Assembly (NCBI RefSeq): GCF_900142105.1
Contig: NZ_FQZS01000006.1
Coordinates: 186,001 to 250,000 of the forward strand
Origin: Lutispora thermophila DSM 19022
GTDB lineage: Bacteria; Bacillota; Clostridia; Lutisporales; Lutisporaceae
DNA: 64,000 bases
Direction of reading: 5' to 3'
A program made the position numbers and the translations under genes. Of this stretch, positions 36,533 to 45,856 are shown one piece after another. How positions within the stretch are numbered: the stretch's first letter is position 1; every line of letters starts with the position of its first letter. The notes under the pieces were generated by a model. It was not told where the DNA came from and searched no databases. It saw only the letters and a program-made list of their open reading frames with translations.

Positions 36533-36835
36533 ATGGAAGAAAAACAAACAATAAACATAGATCATTCAGATCCCTTATTAAGAGACATCAAGATTCTTAT
36601 TGATTTATTAAATCCACTAGTAAGCTCTTATAGGCTATTAGTCGGAGCTGCAGATGAGTTTAACAGGATAACCCTTGCCCATAAAAGCGATTTGGAAGGT
36701 GCTATAAATAGAGCTGATGATATGGGAGATATAATAGATGAAGTCAATGATATGTTGAAGACCCTAATAAAAACGCTGGTAAAAAAAATTGAAAGTGATT
36801 ATGCCTGTGATAAAGATTTTAAGCATAAATCATAA
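36533..36835 (+). CDS. Conserved-looking small helical protein, unknown
   Basis: A 100-aa acidic, largely helical protein with no signal peptide or membrane segment and a single cysteine near its end. AGGTG precedes ATG 36533 with good spacing. Its last 37 bp overlap the 3' end of the convergent alaX gene. I do not recognise the family; the ribosome site and codon pattern support it being real. Confidence 0.55.
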   Translation: MEEKQTINIDHSDPLLRDIKILIDLLNPLVSSYRLLVGAADEFNRITLAHKSDLEGAINRADDMGDIIDEVNDMLKTLIKTLVKKIESDYACDKDFKHKS

Positions 36836-37998
36836 GCTTCTTCCATCATGCATTTTATGCTTCCAACAGATCCTCCTCCCAGAGCAGTTTTTGAACTACC
36901 TCCCCCTTTACCATTTATCTTAGGCAATACAGATCTTAGTAACATATTCATGTCCATGCAAACATCTTCTGAACGGCTGAAAACTACCTGCGCATTTTCA
37001 TTTATCGTTGCTAGCAATGCTATAGTTTTCTCCCTTGTTGTTAATTCTGAGGCCATGTACTTTATATCATCAAACTTTCTATCATTGTAAACTGACTTAA
37101 TTATTCGAATGTCGTTAACTGTGTCAGATAAGTTATAAAGCTCTTTTGCTTCAAATCTTAATAGAGCTTTGTTAGAATTTATATATTCTTTATTTAGGAT
37201 TTTGTTTTCTTCCATCAGTCTATCTACAGCTTTTTCCAAATCAAAATCTTTTACAGATAATTTTGCGCACAAGGATTGTAGTAACAAGTTTTTATATCCA
37301 TAATCCATCAGTGCTCTCTTTCCACATAAGAAATGGAATCTATAGGATGATTTTAATTTTTCCCACTTTACGATTTTTATAATTCCTACTTCCCCTGTAG
37401 CCATTACATGGGTGCCACCACAAGGATTATAGTCAATATCTCCGATCTTGACTATTCTTATATTATCTTTAACACTTGGTTGCTTTCTTAAAGGTAGCTT
37501 ATTCAACTCTTCTTCAGGGATAACTGATGAAGAGATGGGTAGATTGTTGTATATAATTTCATTAGCCATAGCTTCAATTTTATTGCAGTCATATTGACTG
37601 AATTCTTTGATATCTATTTCTATGCTTACGGTGTTTGAGCCTAAGTGGAAGCTGTCTGTATTACCTTGAAATAACTCTAAAAAGCAATGGGAAAGAATGT
37701 GCTGCCCTGAATGTTGCTGCATGAAATCATATCTTCTATTCCAGTCTATTCTACATATAACCTTTCTGGTGCTTATACCATGATTTACAATATGAAGTAC
37801 TTGTCCATCTTTTTCAATAACATCTAATACTTCATGTTCATTTATATATCCCCGGTCAGAAGGTTGACCTCCTCCTTCAGGATAGAAAGCTGTCTTATCG
37901 AGGATTATAGCATAATAACCATTATATGGAGTGCAATTTATTATGTTGGCTTCAAATTCATAAATATAAGAATTGTTGAGATATAGTTTTTCAGTCAT
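36799..37998 (-). CDS. alaX: AlaX-type alanyl-tRNA editing protein
   Basis: A 399-aa stand-alone editing enzyme that hydrolyses Ser or Gly mischarged on tRNA-Ala. The editing-domain zinc motifs are HSGQHILSH (about residues 95-103) and CGGTH near 193. The rest (about 240-399) is a coiled region and a DHHA1-like domain with GKGGGSSKTALGGG near the end, so it is the long form of AlaX. AGGAGG precedes ATG 37998. Confidence 0.9.
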   Translation of the reverse strand: MTEKLYLNNSYIYEFEANIINCTPYNGYYAIILDKTAFYPEGGGQPSDRGYINEHEVLDVIEKDGQVLHIVNHGISTRKVICRIDWNRRYDFMQQHSGQHILSHCFLELFQGNTDSFHLGSNTVSIEIDIKEFSQYDCNKIEAMANEIIYNNLPISSSVIPEEELNKLPLRKQPSVKDNIRIVKIGDIDYNPCGGTHVMATGEVGIIKIVKWEKLKSSYRFHFLCGKRALMDYGYKNLLLQSLCAKLSVKDFDLEKAVDRLMEENKILNKEYINSNKALLRFEAKELYNLSDTVNDIRIIKSVYNDRKFDDIKYMASELTTREKTIALLATINENAQVVFSRSEDVCMDMNMLLRSVLPKINGKGGGSSKTALGGGSVGSIKCMMEEAYDLCLKSLSQA

Positions 37999-38158
37999 CT
38001 TCTATCCTCCTGTGTTGGATTAAATTGAAACTTACTAAGGCTCAAAAAGTGTAAGAGAATACTTTTAAAATAGTTTATCTTATTAGTTGCTATTTGTAAA
38101 CATGCATAAAACAAGCACTACCGATTCATATAATATATCAGAGGAAAGGAGGGAATGT

Positions 38159-38422
38159 ATGCTTAGTGAGGCCATTATAATACCTGTAATAATTGCTATA
38201 ACAGAAGTATTAAAGAGTTTGGGATTGCCGAGAAAGTTTTCTGCTTTGGTTTCATTGATCATGGGGGTGATAGCTGGGGTCTTTTATTTGGATCATCCAG
38301 AGCTTAAGATGAGAATATTTCAAGGAATTATATATGGACTTTCAGCAGCAGGATTGTATTCGGGAACTAAGAATACAGTACAAGAGATGAGAAGTCGTAA
38401 AAAACAAGATTATGGGAAATAA
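38159..38422 (+). CDS. Small holin-like membrane protein
   Basis: An 87-aa protein with two or three hydrophobic segments and a basic C-terminus (RSRKKQDYGK), resembling small phage-type holins (A118-like). AAAGGAGGG ends five bases before ATG 38159. No phage genes are adjacent, so it is a chromosomal relative of unknown role. Confidence 0.6.
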   Translation: MLSEAIIIPVIIAITEVLKSLGLPRKFSALVSLIMGVIAGVFYLDHPELKMRIFQGIIYGLSAAGLYSGTKNTVQEMRSRKKQDYGK

Positions 38423-38505
38423 TGGATAAATAAAAAGAGAAAATACAGCAATAATATATAGTGTGTAAACGATACGAAAGATGTAAATTTTGGAGGTGAA
38501 CTTTA

Positions 38506-38886
38506 GTGGACGAAGGAAACATGAATAATGGAGAAACCAGAAAAAATATGGGAGGAAGCGTTGTAGGATTTATTATTAGGTTTGTAGTGGCAGCTGTTGT
38601 CCTTCTAGTTACTTCCTGGTTGGTTCCGGGCTTTTCGATAAGAGGGTTCTGGACCGCTTTAATTGCTGCATTAGTAATTTCTGCGGTGGATTATCTAATC
38701 GGAATGCTGTTCAATTTTGATGCAGCACCTTTTGGAAGAGGAATATCGGGTTTCTTAGTATCTGCAGCTATAATTTATTTTACACAGTATTTTGTAAATA
38801 ACATGGCTGTATCTATATGGGGCGCTTTAATAGGCGCATTGGTAATAGGGTTAATAGATATGCTGTTACCCACAAGATTTATGTAG
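38506..38886 (+). CDS. Four-helix membrane protein, phage holin superfamily IV type
   Basis: A 126-aa integral membrane protein with four hydrophobic helices and the SWLVPGFSIRGFWTALIAALVI-like pattern seen in the YvlD/holin superfamily IV group. GGAGGTG lies ahead of GTG 38506; ATG 38521 is an alternative start. It follows the other small membrane protein by 83 bp. The function in chromosomal relatives is unknown. Confidence 0.65.
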   Translation: MDEGNMNNGETRKNMGGSVVGFIIRFVVAAVVLLVTSWLVPGFSIRGFWTALIAALVISAVDYLIGMLFNFDAAPFGRGISGFLVSAAIIYFTQYFVNNMAVSIWGALIGALVIGLIDMLLPTRFM

Positions 38887-39026
38887 AACTGCCTCAGACA
38901 GTTTTATAACGCTAGGAATGTTATAAGCTTATTAAATCTATACTTTCATTAAATGCATTGCTTAAACAATTCTAATAAGGAAAAGCTAAAGTGCTCTCTG
39001 ATTCATAGAATTGTTAATCGGGTTTG

Positions 39027-39124
39027 TACTGAATCTTAACTCATTTGGAGTTTAGATTCAGTAGAACACGGAGGGAAGGCTTCCTTGGGTATTTTAAATG
39101 ATTCCATAGGAAGGCTTTCTTATT
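39027..39124 (+). repeat. Dispersed intergenic repeat copy 3
   Basis: The 322-bp gap 38887-39208 contains this repeat. Its left half is a 16-bp stem with one mismatch (39027-39042 type, TACTGAATCTTAACTC against GAGTTTAGATTCAGTA) around ATTTG; its right half has GGAAGGCTTCC...GGAAGGCTTTCTTA, a degraded version of the hairpin seen in copies 1 and 4. The left half is the same as in copy 4 with a few substitutions. A weak small hairpin at 38888-38904 may end transcription of the preceding gene. Confidence 0.65.
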
Positions 39125-39208
39125 TTTTTCTAATATGCATAACCTGGAAGTATATATCTATATTATGATATAATTTCCATATAACTATTAAAATGGGAGT
39201 AACAGTAT

Positions 39209-41539
39209 ATGGATAAGCCTCTGTTTCATATAGCTATTTCAATATTTACAGGCATGATAATCTCAAATTTAATCAAGCCACCAATAGTTATTATAATCAT
39301 AAGCTTACTATTAATGCTATGTCTATTTTTTATGAATCTGAAGGAGAAAGATAAAACTTTTATATTCATTATATTAGCTTTCTTTATAGGGATGATAGAT
39401 TATACCTGGTTTGCTTCCTATGAAAGCAAGTTGAGCAGCTATGAGAATAAGAATATAGAAGTTGAGTTGCTGATTATAGATGACGGAATTAATAAAGGAA
39501 GTTATACTGCTTACAATGCAGAGATGAAAGGATTTGTGTATCAAGGAAAGCATTATAAATATAAAGAAAAAATATTATTTAAGAACTATGGTAATTCTTT
39601 TTATAGAGCAGGAGATTTAGTGAAAGCAAGAGGACAAGCTGTAGGGTTTATAAACAAAAGGAATTTTGGAGATCAGGATTATAGTTTATATAACAGAAGC
39701 AATGGAATATATAATCAGTTTGTATCGGCAAGTAATGAATTGATAAAAGAGACAAATGGAGATTTGAGAATCCTGCTATTACATAACATGAAAAAAAGAA
39801 TGGAAGCAGTTATTGATTCAGCTATGCCGGAAAAAGAGGCAGCTTTTTTGAAAGCAGTTATATTAGGAAGCAAACAGTGGATTGATGAAGAAGAATTGAC
39901 TAATTTTCAGAAAACCGGACTTTCTCATTTGCTGTCGGTTTCGGGTCTACATGTGGCATATGTAGCATCTATGATTAATAAGTTATTAAGTTTGATGAAA
40001 GTAAATGAAAGGAAAAGCAGATTAATATGTGGACTTATCCTAATTTATTATACAATGATGATAGGAAGTCCTCCACCTGCGGTGAGGGCTCTTTTGATGA
40101 TGATTGTCCTTACTATAAGCAAGATTTATAGAAAGGAATATGATCTGGTTTCATCAGCTTCTTTTTCAGCTATTCTAATGCTCCTTGTTAATCCTATGTT
40201 GATACACAATCAGGGTTTTATAATTTCATATAGTTGCATTTATTCCATAGCTTTTTTGTATAATCCAGTGCTTAATAAGCTCAAATCCATTAATATACCA
40301 AAGATTATAAACAACTCTGTCGCTTTATCGATAGCAGTCCAATTGGGCATAGCTCCTATTTTGATTTACTATTTTCAATACTTATCAATAATCAATATTA
40401 TCATTAACATCATTGCTGTACCGATGACCTATGCTATAATAGCTGTAGCCTTTCCTGGCATTGTTATAGGAGTTTTTTTACCATACATATCTATATATGT
40501 ATTCGCTGTCGATTATTATTTGATATCCGTATTACTTAAGATAGTAGAAATTTCAGGCAGTCTGCCATTTGCAGGCATAAGCATATCTGCATTACCTATT
40601 TATGTGTATTTAATATACTATTTATTTCTTATTTGCTTAGTCAATTATGACAAGTATATAAGTTATTATATATGGAAATGGAAGTTCTATATCTATATGA
40701 TGGCAGCTATATTTACTATGGTTATTAGTGTAAAATATATTATCAATGATGACTTAAGAATAGTGATGTTGGATGTGGGACAAGGGGATTCTATATTGAT
40801 TACTACACCAAAGGGAAAGAATATATTGATAGATGGTGGGGGGTCAGCAAAAGAGGGCGATTTCTATTACGATGTTGGTTCAAAAGTGACAGTGCCGGCT
40901 CTACGAAAATTAGGGGTATGGGGCATTGATACTGTTATGGTTTCTCATATTCATGAAGATCATATGGAAGGGCTTATAAAAGTGGCTGAAGAGTTTAACA
41001 TAAGAAATCTTTTATTGCCCAAAGCTCCATTTAAAAGTGATAAGCTAGAAAGGCTCATTGATATATCCAGACGTAAAGGTGCCAATATATATTATGTTGG
41101 TGCTAGGGATAAGATTTTATTGGAGAAGGATATATGCTTGGAAGTTTTATTTCCAACTGATAAACTGATTGTGGGGACTTCCTCAGATGAAAATAACAAT
41201 TCCATTGTTGCAAAATTAAACTACGGAAGATTTTCAATGATTTTTACAGGAGATATTGAGAGAGAAGCAGAAAATATATTGAAAGATCTGGATATCGGTT
41301 CTGTTGTTTTAAAGGTTCCTCATCATGGTAGCTCTACTTCTTCCAGTATGGAGTTTATAAACAAGGTATCGCCAAAGATTTCCCTAATATCAGTGGGGAA
41401 AAACGTATACGGACATCCTTCTGAAAAAGTGCTGGAAAACATCAAAAAAGCCGGAGCTCTTATTTATAGAACAGATACAAATGGAGCAATTAGGATTATT
41501 ACCAATGGTGATAAGTTGAAGTTAAAAACTGTAAGATAA
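39209..41539 (+). CDS. comEC: ComEC/Rec2 DNA-uptake channel
   Basis: A 776-aa polytopic membrane protein that moves single-stranded DNA across the membrane in competence. An N-terminal soluble (OB-like) domain is flanked by helices, the competence domain with about eight helices follows (FQKTGLSHLLSVSGLHVAY near residue 235 is diagnostic), and a C-terminal metallo-beta-lactamase-like domain has MLDVGQGDSILI and SHIHEDHMEG with metal-binding histidines. holA follows after 27 bp, as in many Firmicutes. Confidence 0.95.
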   Translation: MDKPLFHIAISIFTGMIISNLIKPPIVIIIISLLLMLCLFFMNLKEKDKTFIFIILAFFIGMIDYTWFASYESKLSSYENKNIEVELLIIDDGINKGSYTAYNAEMKGFVYQGKHYKYKEKILFKNYGNSFYRAGDLVKARGQAVGFINKRNFGDQDYSLYNRSNGIYNQFVSASNELIKETNGDLRILLLHNMKKRMEAVIDSAMPEKEAAFLKAVILGSKQWIDEEELTNFQKTGLSHLLSVSGLHVAYVASMINKLLSLMKVNERKSRLICGLILIYYTMMIGSPPPAVRALLMMIVLTISKIYRKEYDLVSSASFSAILMLLVNPMLIHNQGFIISYSCIYSIAFLYNPVLNKLKSINIPKIINNSVALSIAVQLGIAPILIYYFQYLSIINIIINIIAVPMTYAIIAVAFPGIVIGVFLPYISIYVFAVDYYLISVLLKIVEISGSLPFAGISISALPIYVYLIYYLFLICLVNYDKYISYYIWKWKFYIYMMAAIFTMVISVKYIINDDLRIVMLDVGQGDSILITTPKGKNILIDGGGSAKEGDFYYDVGSKVTVPALRKLGVWGIDTVMVSHIHEDHMEGLIKVAEEFNIRNLLLPKAPFKSDKLERLIDISRRKGANIYYVGARDKILLEKDICLEVLFPTDKLIVGTSSDENNNSIVAKLNYGRFSMIFTGDIEREAENILKDLDIGSVVLKVPHHGSSTSSSMEFINKVSPKISLISVGKNVYGHPSEKVLENIKKAGALIYRTDTNGAIRIITNGDKLKLKTVR

Positions 41540-41566
41540 TATGTACAAAACCATAGGAGGATTTTT

Positions 41567-42622
41567 ATGTATAGGTCTTTTATTAATAGCCTTAAATCGG
41601 GAGATATAGGTAGATTATATTTATTATATGGCAGTGAAAGTTTTTTACTGGATAAAGCCTTAGAAGAGCTGGAGAAAAACGTATTGACGGGATTTCCTGA
41701 AATAAATCTCGCTATTTTTGAAGATGACACATTAGATATAAAGGATTTGATTAATGCTTGCAGCACTTTGCCTTTTGGAAGTGATAAAAGATTAGTTGTA
41801 GTGAAGGATTATAAGGGGCTTGCTTCAAAATTTAAAAAATCATCAGAAGAATATATTGAGGAGCCAAAAGAAAATGATAAGTCTGATGGTTTAAAGTTTA
41901 TTTTTGAAATTCCAGAATCAACTTGCTTAGTATTTATAAATCATGGGGATGTGGATGGAAGAAAAAAGTTATTCAAGGATATCAATAAAAATGGAAGAGT
42001 ATATAAGTTTGACAAAATAGATAAGGGTGATTTGGTCCAATGGATTAGAGGACATTTCTTAAGAGCCGGGAAAACAATTAAGATTTCAACTGTAGAGTAT
42101 TTTGCAGAAAATATAGGCTATTTGGATAAAAATTCCGAAACCAATCTTTATCATGTACAGAACGAAATAAATAAAGTGCTGGCTTATGTGGGAGATGATA
42201 TTACAGTAACTGAAGAGCATCTAGAAGGTTTATTAAGAAGGAGTTTAGAAAATGATATATTCAAGCTAATTGATTCATGTTGGCAGAAAGATATTTCAAG
42301 ATCTCTCAAAATATATAATGATATGCTTTTATCCGGTGAAAATTCATTTGGTATTTTGTCTATGATTTCAAAAGGAATCAAGAACTTAATGAAGATAAAA
42401 GAGCTTAAAAGTAAGGGGCTGGATGCAAAAGGAATTGCCAAAGAGGCACAAATACATGAATATACGGTAAAGCTCTATATGAAACATATAGACATAATGA
42501 GTTTTGATACATTGTACAATGCTTTTAACAGGTGCATAGAGTGTGATGTTAATATTAAGTCCGGTAAAATGCAAGAGAGACTTTCGATAGAACTGTTATT
42601 TACTACTTTATTTGATGAATGA
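41567..42622 (+). CDS. holA: DNA polymerase III delta subunit
   Basis: A 351-aa clamp-loader delta subunit that opens the sliding clamp. The N-terminal LYLLYGSESFLLDKAL and the FGSDKRLVVVKDY segment are typical; the C-terminal collar domain covers about 220-351. GGAGG precedes ATG 41567. It lies between comEC and the convergent rpsT, the conserved order in clostridia. Confidence 0.95.
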   Translation: MYRSFINSLKSGDIGRLYLLYGSESFLLDKALEELEKNVLTGFPEINLAIFEDDTLDIKDLINACSTLPFGSDKRLVVVKDYKGLASKFKKSSEEYIEEPKENDKSDGLKFIFEIPESTCLVFINHGDVDGRKKLFKDINKNGRVYKFDKIDKGDLVQWIRGHFLRAGKTIKISTVEYFAENIGYLDKNSETNLYHVQNEINKVLAYVGDDITVTEEHLEGLLRRSLENDIFKLIDSCWQKDISRSLKIYNDMLLSGENSFGILSMISKGIKNLMKIKELKSKGLDAKGIAKEAQIHEYTVKLYMKHIDIMSFDTLYNAFNRCIECDVNIKSGKMQERLSIELLFTTLFDE

Positions 42623-42632
42623 AAAAAGTAAA

Positions 42633-42658
42633 AACCCTGGCATATTGCCAGGGTTATT
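42633..42658. terminator. Bidirectional terminator between holA and rpsT
   Basis: AACCCTGGCA and TGCCAGGGTT (42633-42642, 42646-42655) form a perfect 10-bp stem with loop TAT, bordered by A on the left and ATT on the right. Confidence 0.88.
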
Positions 42659-42666
42659 ATATTCTA

Positions 42667-42930
42667 TTACATTGCAGCTTTCAATTTGCTGGAAAGTCTT
42701 GATTTCTTCCTTGCAGCTGTATTCTTGTGGATGGTTCCCTTTGCAGCTGCCTTATCTATTAAGCTAACAGCCTTTCTATATAGTACTTGGGCCTCCTCAA
42801 GATTTCCGGCCTTTACAGATTCTTCGAATTTCTTTATTGAAGTTTTCAAGGAGGAAATAATCATCTTATTCCTACGAGTTTTGAACTCTGTAACTTTGAT
42901 TCTTTTAACTGCGGATTTAATGTTTGCCAA
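42667..42930 (-). CDS. rpsT: 30S ribosomal protein bS20
   Basis: An 87-aa primary 16S rRNA-binding protein of the small subunit. It begins [12 protein letters not shown] and is rich in lysine with [12 protein letters not shown] at the end, as expected. TTG 42930 is chosen because it gives the standard N-terminus and GGAGGTG lies six bases upstream; an in-frame GTG three codons earlier is part of that ribosome site. Confidence 0.96.
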   Translation of the reverse strand: MANIKSAVKRIKVTEFKTRRNKMIISSLKTSIKKFEESVKAGNLEEAQVLYRKAVSLIDKAAAKGTIHKNTAARKKSRLSSKLKAAM

Positions 42931-43101
42931 TATATTCACCTCCTTTAAAAATCAATTAACAAATGGTATTTTATCACACAGAATGGTAAAAAGCAATAGC
43001 CTACCAAAAGTATTGTTTGGCTGTATTATGAATATAATACAAAAAAATATTGATAATATTATTATGGAAAAGATAACAAGGGATTTTTTGGAGGGAAAAC
43101 A

Positions 43102-44076
43102 ATGACGAATATAAGAACCGATTTAGCTTTGGAAGTAAAAGAGTTACATGAGAGTACAAGTAATGAAAGCATTCCGGGAGTTAGTGTTGTTACAGATGGA
43201 AATGATGATATAAGAATAACAAGAGTACGGGTTGAGGATGAAATCGGAGCCAGATTGATGGGAAAGCCTGTAGGAAACTACATAACCCTTGAGATCCCAA
43301 GACTTAAGGAAAAAGATATAGACTTGATGGAAGATGTAAGCAGAGCCTTGGCTAAAGAATTAATAAAGCTGATAAAGCTCAACGATAAGTCTGTTATTTT
43401 GGTAGTAGGTTTAGGTAATTGGAACATTACTCCTGATTCATTGGGACCAAAAGTGGTTGAGAAAATAATGGTTACAAGGCATATGAGAGAATACCTTCCT
43501 GAGCAGATTGACGAAAGCGTGAGGTCTGTATGTGCCATCTCTCCAGGAGTTTTAGGCATTACAGGGATAGAAACCAGTGAAATAATATTGGGAGTTGTGA
43601 ACAAGGTTAAACCAGATGTTGTTATTGCAATAGATGCTTTAGCTTCTAGAAAGCTTCAGAGGGTAAATACAACAATTCAGATTTCAGATTCTGGAATAAA
43701 TCCTGGTTCGGGTGTTGGAAACAATAGAAAGGAATTAAGCGAAAAGACTATGGGAGTTCCTGTAATTGCCATTGGTGTACCCACTGTAGTCGATGCAGCT
43801 ACTATGGCCAATGATACAATTGATATGGTTATTGATAATCTTATAAAAGAAGCAAAGAACGAAAAGAGCTTCTATGAAATGCTAAGGAATATAGACAGAG
43901 AGGAAAAGATGGCTCTTATAAGCGAGGTTTTATCACCACAAATGGGAAGTTTAATGGTTACTCCTAAGGAGATAGATGATTTTATAGAGGAAATTTCAGA
44001 TGTAATAGCAGATGGTTTGAATATTTCACTGCATCCAGGCATACATATGGATGATGTCCATAGGTTTACTAACTGA
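43102..44076 (+). CDS. gpr: Germination protease
   Basis: A 324-aa spore protease that degrades small acid-soluble spore proteins at germination. The N-terminus NIRTDLALE is the self-cleavage-like sequence; VGLGNWNITPDSLGP, SPGVLGITGIET and DALASRKLQRVNTTIQISD segments are diagnostic. GGAGGG precedes ATG 43102. It is made in the forespore in other species; no clear forespore promoter was identified here. It sits before spoIIP, the common clostridial order. Confidence 0.96.
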   Translation: MTNIRTDLALEVKELHESTSNESIPGVSVVTDGNDDIRITRVRVEDEIGARLMGKPVGNYITLEIPRLKEKDIDLMEDVSRALAKELIKLIKLNDKSVILVVGLGNWNITPDSLGPKVVEKIMVTRHMREYLPEQIDESVRSVCAISPGVLGITGIETSEIILGVVNKVKPDVVIAIDALASRKLQRVNTTIQISDSGINPGSGVGNNRKELSEKTMGVPVIAIGVPTVVDAATMANDTIDMVIDNLIKEAKNEKSFYEMLRNIDREEKMALISEVLSPQMGSLMVTPKEIDDFIEEISDVIADGLNISLHPGIHMDDVHRFTN

Positions 44077-44177
44077 TTTCCTGTAATGTTTTTATCATAA
44101 AAGTATCAATGTGGCATATAAGTTAAAATATATACTATTTTCTTTTTTGGATCCAATGTGAAGTGGGGTGTAGGTAT

Positions 44178-45386
44178 TTGAATATACAAAGGAGATATAA
44201 AAATAAGAGGTTCTGTTTTATTATCTTAGCTTTAATGGTAACTCTTTTGTTTTTTTTCTCTTTTAATGGAGACGTGAAGGAAACATATGAAGTTTTCAGC
44301 AATACTAAGATATATGAAGGTATAGACGAAGAAAATACAAACAATATTTTTCTGTTTTTTTTGAATAATTCAATACCTACTTTGAAAGCTGCTTATGAAG
44401 AATATAAAGGAATTACCATTACAGGAATAGATGACTTTTTTTCAGATAGATTGGTTTCACTGCCTTCCAAATTTCTAGAGGATCCACTTAATTTTTTTAA
44501 GGTTACTTATTCAGGATTTATGGATATTAATCAAGGAGGATTATACACATCTGGAACCATAAACGATAATTTGCCAGATATAAAAAGCTTTTCCGATGTG
44601 CCTCAAGAAGAAATATATTTCAGTGAGGAAGATGAATATACAGCAGAAGAAATGAAAGAGCATGAGAGTTTGGCAGAAACTGATTCTGAAAATGATATTA
44701 AGAAAGAAGATTTTGATGTGAATTTGCCTTTACCTGATAAAGTCAATCTACCCAAGAAAGAGCCACAGATACTCATATATCATAGCCATGCAACAGAAAG
44801 TTATATGCCCAATACAGCTTCCAACTATCATACTATGACAGAGAAGTATAATGTGGTTTCAGTGGGTGCAATAATGGCTCAAGTCTTACAAGATAAATAC
44901 GGATATAAGGTAATACATGATAAAACCTATCATGATAAAGATTCTTATGCATATTCCTACTCAAATTCTTTAGTAACAATAAAAAAGCATGTAGCAAAAT
45001 ATCCTTCTATCAAGGTAATATTAGATATCCACAGAGATGCCTTTACTGCTAAAGACGATAAAGTGAAAACCGCAAAAAAAAATGATTACACCATCACTAT
45101 AAATGGCAAGAAAGCCGCAAAAGTCATGTTAGTTATAGGAAAGAAGAACCCTAATTATGAAGAACTGGAAAAATTTGCAGCATACATAAAGAAGAAGATG
45201 GATAAACTATATCCTGGGCTATATATGAGAACAGATAGGCATAATACAAAATACAATCAGTATTTCAGTAATTATTCCATGTTAATTGAAGTAGGTTGTA
45301 TGCTCAATACCTATGAAGAAGTTCACTATTCAGCTGAGTTGATGGGCAATGTGATAGGAGAGGTGTTAAAAGACCTACAGGAGTGA
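44178..45386 (+). CDS. spoIIP: Stage II sporulation protein P
   Basis: A 402-aa sporulation amidase and endopeptidase that thins septal peptidoglycan during engulfment. A basic start and one membrane anchor (about 13-30) lead to a variable acidic stretch and the catalytic domain (about 195-400), with ILIYHSHATESY near residue 198 holding the zinc histidine and glutamate. The LDIHRDA and LIEVGC segments follow. TTG 44178 fits GGGGTG seven bases upstream better than the in-frame GTG 44163. Confidence 0.93.
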   Translation: MNIQRRYKNKRFCFIILALMVTLLFFFSFNGDVKETYEVFSNTKIYEGIDEENTNNIFLFFLNNSIPTLKAAYEEYKGITITGIDDFFSDRLVSLPSKFLEDPLNFFKVTYSGFMDINQGGLYTSGTINDNLPDIKSFSDVPQEEIYFSEEDEYTAEEMKEHESLAETDSENDIKKEDFDVNLPLPDKVNLPKKEPQILIYHSHATESYMPNTASNYHTMTEKYNVVSVGAIMAQVLQDKYGYKVIHDKTYHDKDSYAYSYSNSLVTIKKHVAKYPSIKVILDIHRDAFTAKDDKVKTAKKNDYTITINGKKAAKVMLVIGKKNPNYEELEKFAAYIKKKMDKLYPGLYMRTDRHNTKYNQYFSNYSMLIEVGCMLNTYEEVHYSAELMGNVIGEVLKDLQE

Positions 45387-45391
45387 AAAAA

Positions 45392-45709
45392 TTGAGTAGA
45401 GCAGAAGAAAAGTTATTGAGAAAGAAGCATAGAAAGAGGAAATTTAGAAATTTATGTTTATTATTCATATGCTTTATGCTTTTCATAATCATGATATATG
45501 TAACAGATGCTAAAACTTCAAATTTAGTATTGAAGAAAGATGGAAAGCATGCTGTATATCTAGACATTGAAAATGACTCAAAACTTAGAGTTGATGTTGC
45601 TGGTGAGACCTATAGATTCAATATTGAAAAAGTACTAGAAGCAGTAAACAGTGCTTTAAAATGGTCAAGGGAAGTATTAAGTTCTATAGTGAAAAAATTA
45701 GGCTCTTGA
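45392..45709 (+). CDS. Small bitopic membrane protein, unknown
   Basis: A 105-aa protein with a very basic N-terminus (RKKHRKRKF), one membrane helix (about 21-40) and an outer domain of about 60 residues. TTG 45392 has AGGAG at a suitable distance; the in-frame GTG 45383 overlaps the spoIIP stop and its ribosome site. The near overlap suggests coexpression with spoIIP, hence a possible sporulation role. I do not recognise the family. Confidence 0.6.
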   Translation: MSRAEEKLLRKKHRKRKFRNLCLLFICFMLFIIMIYVTDAKTSNLVLKKDGKHAVYLDIENDSKLRVDVAGETYRFNIEKVLEAVNSALKWSREVLSSIVKKLGS

Positions 45710-45856
45710 AGCATTCGGTATTGGATGACTTCAGGGGCCTATATGGTTTTAAAAATAATTTTATATTATGTGCTTTTATGGTAAAATGTTTTATGCTATA
45801 ATTGTTAATATTTTGTGGCTGTGTTAAAAGTTTTTATTTATAAGGAGGAACCCCAG

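Noticed and set aside
42686-43105. 139-codon plus-strand frame over rpsT
   Set aside because: It covers the antisense of rpsT, whose identity and ribosome site are clear.
44117-44145. SigE-like promoter ahead of spoIIP
   Set aside because: GGCATATA fits a -35, but no -10 is found at the right spacing.
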